DNA of 64,000 bases from Peptoniphilus_A sp001811425 (GTDB lineage: Bacteria; Bacillota; Clostridia; Tissierellales; Peptoniphilaceae), in assembly GCF_001811425.1 (NCBI RefSeq), contig NZ_KV804709.1:62001-126000 (forward strand), read 5' to 3'. The position numbers and the translations under genes were made by a program. The notes under the pieces are model-generated. The model was not told where the DNA came from and did not search any database. It saw nothing but the letters and a program-made list of their open reading frames with translations. Positions 36,509 through 45,182 of the stretch are shown in pieces. Numbering within the stretch: position 1 is the first letter of the stretch; each line of letters opens with the position of its first letter.

Positions 36509-38512
36509 TTATTTTGAAAGTTTTGAAATAATTTGTGCAACTTCTGCCCTTGTCAAGTTTGCCTTTGGAGAGAACTTGTTATTTGAAGTGCCGCTTAAAA
36601 TTTCCTTGTTAGCTAGGAATTGGATGTCTTCAAAAGCCCAGTCAGAAATTTCTTTTTCGTCGTCAAAGACAAAAAGCTTTTGAGTTGCAGCATCATCGCC
36701 CATTAGTTTTAGATAAGATGCTAAAATGTGAGCCATTTCTTCACGAGTGATTTCTTCTGTTGCTAGAGCCTTTGAAGTCTTTGGAAGAAGTTTATTTTCT
36801 ACAGCCCAATTCATGTATTCAGTGTAGAATTTTCCTGCTTCGATGTTCTTATCCTTAACTTCAGCAAATTTTTTAGTGTCAACATTTCCTAGTCTTCCCA
36901 AAATTGTTACAAATTCTCCACGAGTGATCTTGTCATTTGGAGAGAATTTAAGGTCAGATGTGCCAACCATTAATTTTTTGTTCATGGCTTCGATAATTGG
37001 TTTTCTTGCCCAGTGGTCGATTAAGTCAGTCTTTGAAACTTTAGAAAGTTCGCCTTGAAGTCCCTTTTCAAATTCAAATACTTCTTTTTCCCATTCCATT
37101 GTCTTTGCAGTAGAAAATTCTGCTGCCTTAGCCTTGTCTTTAGAGTAAAGGGCAATCCATTCTTTTTCAACTTCTGGAAGTTCTTTCATAACTTTTTCTT
37201 CGAAATCAGTTACTTTCTTGCGAGTTGCTTCGCCAAGTTCTTCCCTATTTCCTGATACTAAATCATTTACAGATGAGCCAACCCAGTAATATGAATTTGC
37301 ATCGTAAATTGGGGCGTTATTTTTTGCTTCAGCTGTAGAATCGTTGATGTCAGGGAAAATTGGAATCCAAGGAATATTTAATGGGCTTCCTAGAGTCATC
37401 CACATGATGCCAGGTGCATCCTTTGGATAGCCCTCTTTAATTTGGAAGATATGAGCTTGCATTGTGTTAATTGATCCAATTGGTCTCTTGTGAGTCTTTG
37501 GATTTGCTTTTCTTTCAGCCTTGTTGTCTGATGGAATATATTCTGTTCCTTCAAATCTATTTCTAAATACATTTAGGGCATGTTCAATTGTAATTTTTTC
37601 TGAGTCCTTAGAAAGGTCATTTAATAGTTCAAACCTATCTGCATCGTAAGGAACTTTTGAATTAGGGTCTAAGTCGTGAATACCAGACCAAACTCTTGAA
37701 CGGCTAGTGTCAGAAATTTCCTTTGGACCATAAGAGCCAGCCATGTCCATTAAGCCGTCTGCTGTTTCCTTATAAGTCTTTGCCTTCTTTGCAACTTCAA
37801 CAATGTCTTTTGATGCAATTACATTTTCCTTGTCCTTAAGGTCAACGCCACCTAGCCAATAATCGTTAGGGAAAATACTGAACTTGTCGGCAGGATATTT
37901 TATAGCAACATATTGGTGGCCAGAATAAATTTCCATGTACCAAACTTCATTTTGGTCTCCAAAGGCTACGATGTCGCCCATGGAAGCGCCTTGCTTGTCA
38001 ATTGTGTCAGCTAAAAGTTCAATTGCTCCCCTAGCAGACTTTGCATGTGCAAGTAAAAATGTAGTCATGCTTGCTTCGTTAACGCCATTCTTAACAAATG
38101 GGTCTGCCTTTTCAATTTCTTCTGATGGGTCAGCAGAAACTGTACAGAAAATGCCAACACCAGCTTCGTTGTAGCCAGCTGCATCATAAACGCCTTGTTC
38201 CATTTCCTTTGGCTTAGCAGAAGAGTCTGGAGTTGAGAAGAATTTTAGGGAGTCTTCTGGGTGTATGTATTCAAATCCATTGTTTACGTCCACAAGCTTG
38301 CTGCCCTTTTTAAATTCTCCGCGAGGGTGACATACAAGTCTCATAGTTCTATTTCTTTGATAGTCTTCAGTTCTACCAAAGATAAAAGATCCGTCAGCTG
38401 TAAGGTCCTTTCCTACAATAATTCCTGTGCAGGCAAAAGTTGGAACTGCCATGGAAAGAACTAGGGTAGAGGCAAGACCTGCCACTAATAATTTTTTCTT
38501 ACTATTTTTCAT
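36509..38512 (-). CDS. Secreted C69-family dipeptidase with three C-terminal SLH domains
   Basis: N-terminal nucleophile hydrolase of the PepD/C69 family fused to a cell-wall anchor. The signal peptide ends VPTFA and the next residue, Cys28 in CTGIIVGKDLT, is the expected catalytic nucleophile, so signal cleavage itself would expose it. Further family motifs are FGRTEDY and GYNEAGVGIFCT. The peptidase part covers about residues 28-500. Three SLH motifs follow (GTSDLKFSPNDKITRGEFV, then a weaker one with EITREEMAHIL, and NNKFSPKANLTRAEVAQII). Expected to be bound to wall polymers outside, trimming peptides. AGGAGG precedes the ATG, and a long hairpin lies in the leader region. Confidence 0.9.
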   Translation of the reverse strand: MKNSKKKLLVAGLASTLVLSMAVPTFACTGIIVGKDLTADGSFIFGRTEDYQRNRTMRLVCHPRGEFKKGSKLVDVNNGFEYIHPEDSLKFFSTPDSSAKPKEMEQGVYDAAGYNEAGVGIFCTVSADPSEEIEKADPFVKNGVNEASMTTFLLAHAKSARGAIELLADTIDKQGASMGDIVAFGDQNEVWYMEIYSGHQYVAIKYPADKFSIFPNDYWLGGVDLKDKENVIASKDIVEVAKKAKTYKETADGLMDMAGSYGPKEISDTSRSRVWSGIHDLDPNSKVPYDADRFELLNDLSKDSEKITIEHALNVFRNRFEGTEYIPSDNKAERKANPKTHKRPIGSINTMQAHIFQIKEGYPKDAPGIMWMTLGSPLNIPWIPIFPDINDSTAEAKNNAPIYDANSYYWVGSSVNDLVSGNREELGEATRKKVTDFEEKVMKELPEVEKEWIALYSKDKAKAAEFSTAKTMEWEKEVFEFEKGLQGELSKVSKTDLIDHWARKPIIEAMNKKLMVGTSDLKFSPNDKITRGEFVTILGRLGNVDTKKFAEVKDKNIEAGKFYTEYMNWAVENKLLPKTSKALATEEITREEMAHILASYLKLMGDDAATQKLFVFDDEKEISDWAFEDIQFLANKEILSGTSNNKFSPKANLTRAEVAQIISKLSK

Positions 38513-38532
38513 AATAGCCTCCTATTAAAAAT

Positions 38533-38585
38533 TTTCTCTTAATAAAATTGTTTTCCTTGTGAATAAATACAATTTTTAAGAGAAA
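38533..38585. promoter_or_regulatory. Long hairpin in the leader of the SLH-C69 peptidase
   Basis: TTTCTCTTAA (38533-38542) pairs with TTAAGAGAAA (38576-38585), and AAATTGT (38545-38551) with ACAATTT (38569-38575), a 17-bp stem with a 2-base bulge and 17-base loop. It begins about 10 bases beyond the AGGAGG of the minus-strand gene. It could stabilise the mRNA or be an operator. Confidence 0.5.
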
Positions 38586-38707
38586 GACTAAATATAAATT
38601 ACCACCTCATTACCATTAAGTCAATGTTTTTATTGGTGCACAATTATTCGTCGCTATAGTGAAGAAAAAGGTTTGCACTATTTTACTTTTGAAGAAGAGT
38701 CAAGCCT

Positions 38708-38737
38708 TTGAAAGATAAAGCCTTATTTGGGTATAAG
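38708..38737 (+). promoter_or_regulatory. Putative msrAB promoter
   Basis: TTGAAA (38708-38713), 18 bases, TATAAG (38732-38737). The start would fall at the AGGTGA ribosome site, giving a leader of about 9 nt. Confidence 0.45.
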
Positions 38738-38752
38738 TAAATAGGTGATTAT

Positions 38753-39691
38753 ATGAAAAATATTAAAGTTATATATTTAGCTGGGGGATGCTTTTGGGGC
38801 ACTGAAGCTTATTTTAAAAAATTAAGGGGAATTGCAAAGACTCTCGTAGGCTATGCCAATGGCGATAGTGACGAAACATCTTATGAAATTGTGGCAAGGA
38901 CTGACCACGCAGAGACAGTGAAAATTTATTACGATTTTTCAAGAATTTCTCTCACAGAAATTCTCCTCCACTATTTTAGGATTATAAATCCAAAGTCCAT
39001 AAATAGACAGGGTAACGACATGGGAAGGCAGTACCGCACTGGAATTTATTGGGAAGAAGGAGACTCTGAGTCCGAAGAAATAGTTAGAGACTTTATAAAA
39101 TATGAGGAAGAAAAAATTGGAAAAGTAGCAGTGGAAATTTCTCCCCTTAAAAATTTTGTCAAGGCAGAGGACTACCACCAAGACTACCTAGACAAGAATC
39201 CAAGCGGCTATTGCCATGTGAACTTAAGTAGGGCAGAAGACCCAATAATTGATGATGACAGAAAATTTCTTGAGGATAAAAAAGGTCAGCTTGACGATCT
39301 TTCCTACAATGTCATGGCAAAAGCAGGCACTGAAAGACCCTTTACCAGCAAGTTAAATGACGAGTACAGAAGGGGAATCTATGTAGATAAGCTTTCTAAG
39401 AAGCCTCTTTTTGCATCAAGTGACAAATTTGAATCTGGCTGCGGCTGGCCATCCTTTTCTCGACCAATTGTGTCAAATTATTTAGATGAAAATGTAGACA
39501 CTTCCTTTGGCATGGTGAGAACTGAAGTGAGATCAATTTCTTCAGATTCCCACCTTGGTCATGTCTTCGGTGACGGACCAAGTGACAAGGGCGGGCTTAG
39601 GTACTGCATAAATGGTGCAGCCCTGGAATTTATTCCCTATGAAGAAATGGATGAGAAAGGATATTCAGATTATAAAATTTTTGTTAAGTGA
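38753..39691 (+). CDS. msrAB: Bifunctional peptide methionine sulfoxide reductase MsrA-MsrB
   Basis: Repairs both stereoisomers of methionine sulfoxide. The MsrA domain (about 1-160) has the catalytic GGCFWG (Cys13) and the GNDMGRQYRTGIYW motif. The MsrB domain (about 185-312) has SGCGWPSF, HLGHVFGDGP and the catalytic Cys in RYCINGAALEF. The two CxxC zinc pairs of zinc-type MsrB are absent (GIYVDKLSKKPLF at the first site), so this is the zinc-free type. No signal peptide, so cytoplasmic. Monocistronic with its own terminator. Confidence 0.95.
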   Translation: MKNIKVIYLAGGCFWGTEAYFKKLRGIAKTLVGYANGDSDETSYEIVARTDHAETVKIYYDFSRISLTEILLHYFRIINPKSINRQGNDMGRQYRTGIYWEEGDSESEEIVRDFIKYEEEKIGKVAVEISPLKNFVKAEDYHQDYLDKNPSGYCHVNLSRAEDPIIDDDRKFLEDKKGQLDDLSYNVMAKAGTERPFTSKLNDEYRRGIYVDKLSKKPLFASSDKFESGCGWPSFSRPIVSNYLDENVDTSFGMVRTEVRSISSDSHLGHVFGDGPSDKGGLRYCINGAALEFIPYEEMDEKGYSDYKIFVK

Positions 39692-39702
39692 ATAAATTTT
39701 TT

Positions 39703-39737
39703 TGAGGACCTAATTAAATAAGAGGGTCCTTTATTTT
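39703..39737 (+). terminator. Terminator after msrAB
   Basis: AGGACC (39705-39710) pairs with GGTCCT (39725-39730), followed by TTATTTTTAT. The loop is 14 bases, so it is of moderate strength. Confidence 0.6.
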
Positions 39738-39826
39738 TATAAAAATTCTCTATTTTTAAAGAATTTATGTGGATAAATGAAGATCAGACTCTATAGTTTA
39801 GTATATTACTAAGCTCAAATTTTACA

Positions 39827-39855
39827 TTGAAAAAGGCTTTTTGATATGGTAATCT
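39827..39855 (+). promoter_or_regulatory. Putative promoter of the glutaminase-symporter operon
   Basis: TTGAAA (39827-39832), 17 bases, TAATCT (39850-39855). Predicted start about 39862, leaving a leader of 30-40 nt. Confidence 0.5.
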
Positions 39856-39894
39856 AATTATTAGAGGAAAACAATCCCAAATAAATATAAGGAG

Positions 39895-40827
39895 GTGAGA
39901 AAAATAGTTTATAGAGAGGAAATTTTAGAAGAAGCTCTCAACTTAGGTAGGAAATACTTACACGAGGGAGCTGTTGCAGATTACATTCCTGAGCTTGCAA
40001 AGGTTGATGCAAATAAGGTTGCAATTTCAACAATTGAAGATGGAAAATTGACAAGCGTTGGCGATTCAAAAGTAAGGTTTTCAATTCAATCAATTGTAAA
40101 GGTAATTTTATATTCCCTTGCCATGAAAAATTACAAGGTCGCTGAACTTAAAAAATATGTTGGTGTTAGACCATCTGCAAAGCCTTTTAACAGCGTCATT
40201 GAACTAGAACTTTCTGAAAAGAGAATACCAGTTAATCCTTTTATCAATGCTGGAGCAATTATTATAGTAGCTATTTTATATAATGTTTACAGAGAAAAAA
40301 CTTTTGATGTTATTCTTGAAAAGACAAGTGAGTTTCTAGGAGAAGAAGTGGACTACAGCAGAGAAATTGCTCAGTCAGAAAAAGAATCTTCTTTCACAAA
40401 TAGGACCCTAATTTATTTAATGTTAGCTAAGGGACTTTTGCCAAGTGACACAAAGGTAGAGGAAGTCTTAGATACATATTTTAAAGCTTGTTCCATTCTT
40501 GTCAACACAGAAAACTTGGCTCACATGTCCTATGTCATTTCCAATGACGGTATTGACCTAGAAGGCAAAGAGATTATAACAGCAAGGGAAGCGAGAGTTT
40601 TAAGGTCCCTTATGGCAACTTGCGGAACTTATGACTATTCAGGAGATTTTGCAATTAGAGTTGGACTTCCTGCTAAATCAGGTGTGGGTGGCGGAATAGT
40701 TACTGCATCAAAAAATAAAACAGGACTTGCAGTATATGCACCAAGACTTGACAAGCACGGAAACTCTTACTCTGGAGTTAGAATGTTAGAATTTTTATCA
40801 AATGAATTAGACTTATCAATTTATTAG
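39895..40827 (+). CDS. glsA: Glutaminase (beta-lactamase-like fold)
   Basis: Hydrolyses glutamine to glutamate and ammonia. Family motifs are present: GAVADYIPELAKVD near the N-terminus, the catalytic Ser-x-x-Lys in FSIQSIVKV (about residues 64-67), NPFINAGAI, and LPAKSGVGGGI near the end. 310 aa is standard. The start is odd: the only in-frame GTG (39895) lies inside the AGGAGGTG ribosome site, whereas the optimal distance from that site points to an ATA codon at 39904. Initiation at ATA, or a mutated ATG, is possible. A co-transcribed AGCS symporter 12 bases downstream suggests uptake and use of glutamine. Confidence 0.9.
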   Translation: MRKIVYREEILEEALNLGRKYLHEGAVADYIPELAKVDANKVAISTIEDGKLTSVGDSKVRFSIQSIVKVILYSLAMKNYKVAELKKYVGVRPSAKPFNSVIELELSEKRIPVNPFINAGAIIIVAILYNVYREKTFDVILEKTSEFLGEEVDYSREIAQSEKESSFTNRTLIYLMLAKGLLPSDTKVEEVLDTYFKACSILVNTENLAHMSYVISNDGIDLEGKEIITAREARVLRSLMATCGTYDYSGDFAIRVGLPAKSGVGGGIVTASKNKTGLAVYAPRLDKHGNSYSGVRMLEFLSNELDLSIY

Positions 40828-40838
40828 AGAGGTGGAAA

Positions 40839-42242
40839 ATGAGAGAATTACTTTCAGCCGTTAATGGCGTTTTATATTATCCAATACTTATTATAGTATT
40901 ACTTGCTTGTGGATTTTATTTCACAATTAGAACAAAATTTATACAATTTGGATTATTAGGTGAAGCTTTTAAAGTAATAACAGAAAAGCCAGAAGGAAAA
41001 GATGATGTATCTTCCTTCCAAGCACTTATGGTATCAACTGCATCAAGAGTAGGTACTGGTAATATCGTTGGTGTTGCCAATGCAATTTGTCTTGGTGGAC
41101 CAGGAGCAGTATTCTGGATGTGGATCATTGCACTTATTGGTGGTGCATCAGCTTTTATTGAATCAACACTTGCACAAATTTATAAAAAAAGAGGATCTGA
41201 CGGAGTATCCTATGGTGGACCTTCATACTACATCGAAAATGCAATTGGCTCAAGAGGACTTGGAGTTCTATTTGCAGTAGCACTTATAGCAACTTACGCA
41301 GTAGGATTTAACATGCTTGCATCCTTCAATCTTCAAGACTCCTTTAGAGTATATGACTTCTATGTAACAGGAAAAACTTCTTGGATGATAGGTGCTGTAC
41401 TTGCCCTAATCGCAGGATATTGTATCCTTGGCGGTGGCAAGAGAATAATAAAATTCACATCTTTATTAGTACCAGTCATGGGTGTTATTTTCGTAATCAT
41501 GGCACTTGTAATGATAGTTATAAACATTAAAAATGTTCCAGCAATGTTTGGAATGATCTTTAAAGATGCTTTTAACTTCAAGGCAATCTTTGGTGGAGTT
41601 GCAGGTTCAGCATTAGTAGAAGGTATTAAGAGAGGTCTTTACTCTAACGAAGCTGGTATGGGTTCTGCTCCAAACGCAGCAGCATCAGCATCAGTATCTC
41701 ACCCTGTAAAACAAGGTTTAGTACAAATGATTTCTGTATTCCTAGACACAATTGTAATTTGTTCAGCAACTGCCTTTATGTCACTTTCATCAGGAATAGC
41801 TCCAACTGAAGAATTAGCAGGAGCACCATTTGTTCAAGCATCACTTTCAACAGTATTTGGACCTTACGGAAACATATTCATAACAGTTTCCCTTGCCCTA
41901 TTTGCTTTCACAACACTACTTGGAAACCTATACTACGTTGATTCTTGTTTAACTTACCTTAATAAGAAAACACCTTCAAAGACATTTATGCTTAGCTACA
42001 GAATTATAGCAATCATATTAATCTTTGTAGGAGCTGGTATGGAAATGTCACTTGCATGGGATGTTGCCGACTTCTTAATGGGAGTTATGTGCTTAATCAA
42101 CATTCCATCAATTTTATATCTTGGAAGCATTGCACTTAAAGCTCTTGAAGACTATAAGAAACAAAGAGCCGAAGGCAAGAACCCAGTATTTAAGGCAGAA
42201 GCAGTTGGCATCGACACTTCAAAACTAGACTACTGGAAATAA
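40839..42242 (+). CDS. Sodium:alanine/glutamine symporter, AGCS family
   Basis: Na+-coupled amino-acid uptake in the plasma membrane, with about 11 hydrophobic helices. AGCS signatures are seen: FQALMVSTASRVGTGNIVGVANAI, GGPGAVFWMW, GGPSYYIENAIGSRGLG and GLYSNEAGMGSAPNAAA. 467 aa is typical. Because it follows glsA with a 12-base gap and a GAGGTG site, glutamine is the likely substrate, though alanine or glycine cannot be excluded. Confidence 0.93.
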   Translation: MRELLSAVNGVLYYPILIIVLLACGFYFTIRTKFIQFGLLGEAFKVITEKPEGKDDVSSFQALMVSTASRVGTGNIVGVANAICLGGPGAVFWMWIIALIGGASAFIESTLAQIYKKRGSDGVSYGGPSYYIENAIGSRGLGVLFAVALIATYAVGFNMLASFNLQDSFRVYDFYVTGKTSWMIGAVLALIAGYCILGGGKRIIKFTSLLVPVMGVIFVIMALVMIVINIKNVPAMFGMIFKDAFNFKAIFGGVAGSALVEGIKRGLYSNEAGMGSAPNAAASASVSHPVKQGLVQMISVFLDTIVICSATAFMSLSSGIAPTEELAGAPFVQASLSTVFGPYGNIFITVSLALFAFTTLLGNLYYVDSCLTYLNKKTPSKTFMLSYRIIAIILIFVGAGMEMSLAWDVADFLMGVMCLINIPSILYLGSIALKALEDYKKQRAEGKNPVFKAEAVGIDTSKLDYWK

Positions 42243-42283
42243 TTTTTTCAATAATAATTTTGAAAAATTTGCTAAATAAAAAA

Positions 42284-42320
42284 TTTGGACCTAGGTTTAT
42301 AACTTAGGTCCAATTTTTTT
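42284..42320 (+). terminator. Terminator after the glsA operon
   Basis: TTGGACCTAGGTT pairs with AACTTAGGTCCAA (one mismatch) around a 4-base loop, followed by seven T. Confidence 0.9.
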
Positions 42321-42418
42321 GCAAAATTTTAATTAGATGGGGGAATTTTTAAGAATAAAAACTTCTAAGAACCATCTAAAATTTTAAAGATAAGGGGAAA
42401 ATTTGTTGACGGTCTAAA

Positions 42419-42450
42419 AAAGCTCAGGCCTTCTCGCTTTGAGCCTTTGT
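42419..42450 (-). terminator. Weak terminator after the alpha/beta hydrolase
   Basis: GCTCA (42422-42426) pairs with TGAGC (42440-42444), extended by A/T pairs with a bulge; the minus transcript then has six T. Confidence 0.45.
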
Positions 42451-42452
42451 TT

Positions 42453-43358
42453 TTACTTTAAAATTTTTATTATCTCCTCTTGTGCATCTCTTCCTTCTTT
42501 GAAGATTGACAAAAGTGGATAGCAGTGGCAAAGTCCCTCGCCCACAATTATTTTATACTTTATGCCATAATTTTTTAGGGCTTTCTCAAATAGTGGGGCA
42601 ATGGCATAGATTACTTCCCTTGATCCAAAGTAGAGGTAGGTCATGGGGAAGTCCTTAAAGTTTCCCCTAAAGGGATAGAGCATGTAGTCTGGTACAGCTT
42701 TTCCCTTTGTCATAATATTTTTTGCAGTTTCAAAATATTTATAGTCAACTATAATATCTTTTTCGTTTAATTTTTTAAGATTATCCATGTCAAGCTCTTC
42801 ACATAGACAGCCACCTGGGGAAGACGCGATTATTTCTTTTGGCATCCTTATGTCCAACTTGTTTTCGTTTATGTAAAGGCAAATTCCAAGAGCAAGGGAG
42901 GCTCCAGATGAAAATCCAATAAGAGAAAGGGGCTCTTTATCTTCTTCATTGTAGGTTCTTGTCATCTCTTCATAAACTTTTACCGTTGAAGCATAAGCCT
43001 TTACTATGCTGTTTTCTATGCAAAGTGGATAGAAGTAAAACCAGACATCCTTCCCCGTCTCGTGGCAAATTTTTTTCGCAAGATTTAAATCTCTCTTGTC
43101 GGGATTTGTTATGTAGCCGCCGCCAAACAAGTATAAAATAGCCCCAGCCTTTTTATTTTTTGAGTGAAGAATGATTAGTCTTTGGGACAAAAATATTTTA
43201 TCTTCAAAATAAAGATCCTCTTCATCAAAAACTTTAAAGCTTGGCTTTTGATTTTGCCTTCTGGCATAATTTAAAATTTTGTCCTCTGGAAGTAGAAATA
43301 TTTTTTTAAGTCTAATTAATTTTACAAATTTTTCAAGAATTTTATATGTAAAGCTCAT
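42453..43358 (-). CDS. Alpha/beta-hydrolase, hormone-sensitive-lipase-like esterase
   Basis: The oxyanion motif appears as LFGGGYI (HGGG-like, first His replaced by Phe), the nucleophile in GFSSGAS (about residue 150), an acidic residue region YFGSREVIYAIAPL, and the catalytic His in GEGLCHCYPLL near the C-terminus. 301 aa fits the family. No signal peptide, so probably cytoplasmic. The substrate is unknown; short acyl esters are usual. Monocistronic. Confidence 0.82.
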   Translation of the reverse strand: MSFTYKILEKFVKLIRLKKIFLLPEDKILNYARRQNQKPSFKVFDEEDLYFEDKIFLSQRLIILHSKNKKAGAILYLFGGGYITNPDKRDLNLAKKICHETGKDVWFYFYPLCIENSIVKAYASTVKVYEEMTRTYNEEDKEPLSLIGFSSGASLALGICLYINENKLDIRMPKEIIASSPGGCLCEELDMDNLKKLNEKDIIVDYKYFETAKNIMTKGKAVPDYMLYPFRGNFKDFPMTYLYFGSREVIYAIAPLFEKALKNYGIKYKIIVGEGLCHCYPLLSIFKEGRDAQEEIIKILK

Positions 43359-43560
43359 GGCGACCTCCCTATTTTCAAGGCGATTTTATCACTTTGAGAA
43401 AAAGAAATTTATAAAAAACTTGGCGTAATTTATTTAATTTTAAAGAAATACATCTTGCAAGCAAAAGGTGCACCTCTAATAGTTTTCTACTACATCATAA
43501 ATTAGAAAAATTAATCCACCAAGAGTGTTTTTTTATATTGAAATAGATTTAAAGAAGCCC
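43359..43560. other. Intergenic, nothing recognised
   Basis: AT-rich spacer between the divergent hydrolase and mgtE leader. A TTGAAA (43538) and a GATAAT (43565) are too far apart for a good sigma-A promoter. No reading frame with a ribosome site is supported. Confidence 0.4.
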
Positions 43561-43581
43561 TTGTGATAATATAAATGTATA

Positions 43582-43717
43582 TGGAGGTGTTTACATGGAT
43601 ACCAGTCGACCCTGGAAAAATGTATTAGTCTATGCGATAAAGGAAGATCTAAAGATTTAGCAAGAGCTAAGTCTATTTAAGTATGCCTCTTTACCGCCTA
43701 GACAGCGGCTTTTTTTA
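43582..43717 (+). promoter_or_regulatory. mgtE leader with short ORF, hairpin and terminator-like stem
   Basis: Upstream of mgtE are a GGAGGTG ribosome site (43583-43589), a 21-codon frame, a 9-bp hairpin (43653-43674, loop AAGA) whose left arm holds the short frame's stop codon, and CCGC/GCGG followed by seven T (43694-43717). TAGAC in the last loop (43699-43703) can pair with GTCTA at 43628-43632 or 43671-43675. That layout suggests attenuation coupled to translation. It does not match the M-box consensus I remember. Confidence 0.5.
43595..43660 (+). CDS. Possible 21-residue leader peptide of mgtE
   Basis: ATG five bases after GGAGGTG starts a 21-codon frame, MDTSRPWKNV...IKEDLKI, ending TAG. 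It contains acidic residues and a Pro-Trp near the start; Mg2+-responsive leader peptides elsewhere are short and rich in Asp/Glu/Pro, which is only an analogy. It may instead be structured RNA with a chance frame. Confidence 0.4.
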   Translation: MDTSRPWKNVLVYAIKEDLKI

Positions 43718-43739
43718 TGCAAAAATTTAAGGAGGCTTT

Positions 43740-45062
43740 ATGAAAAATTACAATAGAGAAGAATTACTAAAGACACAAGAATTAATCAACAGGATGGACC
43801 CTGTTGATATCGCAGAAAAACTAGAAGACCTACCAAAGGAAGAAGTTGCCATTTGGATAAAACTTTTGAACAAGGACCTCTTGGCAGATGCCTTTTCACT
43901 TTTGCCAAGGGACAAAAAAATTGAGATAATGGGTTCTCTTTCCCAAGAAAAAATCATGTCCCTTATGAAGGATTTGGAAGAAGATGAACTTGTAGATACC
44001 TTGCAAGAATTGCCAGCCAACATGGTTAGAAAGCTAATGAATCACTTCATCGAAGAAGAGAGAAGACCAGTCATCAATGAACTTTTGGGCTATCCACAAG
44101 AGTCCGTTGGTTCAATTATGTCCGTTGGCTTTATCTTTGTAAAGAAGACGGCGACTCCAACTGAGGCACTGGAAAAAATAATTCACTCAGAACTTGATGC
44201 AGATAGACTGGAACAAGTTTGGGTCACAAATGAGTCCCTAGTCCTCATAGGCTATGTGAACCTAGCCGACCTTCTTCGTAACAGAAATAAAAATATTGAA
44301 GAATTTATGCACCCAATAAATTCCAGCGTCTATGCCACAGATGACCAAGAAGTTGTTGCTAAGCTAGCCTTTAAGTATGACCTATCAGAAATACCTGTAA
44401 CAGATTCTGAAGGTAGACTTGTTGGTATAGTTCCTGTAGAATGGGCTATCGACGTAATGCACGAAGAATACGAAGAAGACCTTGCAAATATCCATGGTAT
44501 TAGCGAATCTACACCAGAACACTATTGGGACAAGTCAGTTTTTAGACTTGCAAAAGATAGAACAATGTGGCTAATAATTTGCCTTGTGACGGCAACCTTT
44601 ACTAGCTTTATAATAAAAAGATACGAAGCACTTTTAGCATCAAGCGTAGCGCTCGCAGCCTACATTCCCATGCTAATGGACTCAGGCGGAAATGCAGGAA
44701 CACAATCATCTACCACAATAATTCGTGGGATTTACACAGGCGAAGTTGAATTTAAAGAATTTTTTGCAGTAATGTTTAAGGAACTTCGCATTGGGCTTAT
44801 AGTTGGGGCAATACTTGTAGTAGTAAATATAGTTAGAATGTCCATCCTTGATACAGTTAATTTTGGAGTGACACTTACAGTTTCTATTACACTGCTAACG
44901 ACTATAGTTTTGTCAAAGATGATAGGCGGAATACTTCCACTAATAGCAGAAAAACTAAAAATTGACCCAACAATTATGGCTGGTCCACTTATCACAACTA
45001 TAGTAGATACCCTCGTTCTCTTCGTATATTTCGAAGTGGCAACTATGTTAATAGGTGTTTAA
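43740..45062 (+). CDS. mgtE: Magnesium transporter MgtE
   Basis: Mg2+ channel of the plasma membrane. Order: N-terminal superhelical domain (1-125, with EKLEDLPKEEVAIWIKLLNKD), two CBS domains (about 130-250, starting GSIMSVGFIFVKKTATPTEAL), plug helix, then five membrane helices from residue 280, with the pore motif PMLMDSGGNAGTQSSTTIIRG and the final GPLITTIVDTLVLFVYF. 440 aa is normal. GGAGG lies upstream of the ATG at 43740. Regulation probably involves both the CBS domains and the leader described above. Confidence 0.95.
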   Translation: MKNYNREELLKTQELINRMDPVDIAEKLEDLPKEEVAIWIKLLNKDLLADAFSLLPRDKKIEIMGSLSQEKIMSLMKDLEEDELVDTLQELPANMVRKLMNHFIEEERRPVINELLGYPQESVGSIMSVGFIFVKKTATPTEALEKIIHSELDADRLEQVWVTNESLVLIGYVNLADLLRNRNKNIEEFMHPINSSVYATDDQEVVAKLAFKYDLSEIPVTDSEGRLVGIVPVEWAIDVMHEEYEEDLANIHGISESTPEHYWDKSVFRLAKDRTMWLIICLVTATFTSFIIKRYEALLASSVALAAYIPMLMDSGGNAGTQSSTTIIRGIYTGEVEFKEFFAVMFKELRIGLIVGAILVVVNIVRMSILDTVNFGVTLTVSITLLTTIVLSKMIGGILPLIAEKLKIDPTIMAGPLITTIVDTLVLFVYFEVATMLIGV

Positions 45063-45145
45063 AATATTGAAGTCAAAAATTTTTTACTGACTAAAAACTA
45101 TGGAATAAATTATGGTTATAAATTATATAGAAAAAATATTTAAAT

Positions 45146-45173
45146 CGCGGTACTTATGTATCGCGTTTTTTTT
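45146..45173 (+). terminator. Terminator after mgtE
   Basis: CGCGGTAC pairs with GTATCGCG around TTAT (one G-T pair), followed by eight T. Confidence 0.9.
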
Positions 45174-45182
45174 GGTGAAAAT

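Noticed and set aside
43582..43739. M-box (ykoK) Mg2+ riboswitch before mgtE
   Set aside because: The conserved core strings I know for the M-box are not present and the region is too short; kept only as an unassigned leader.
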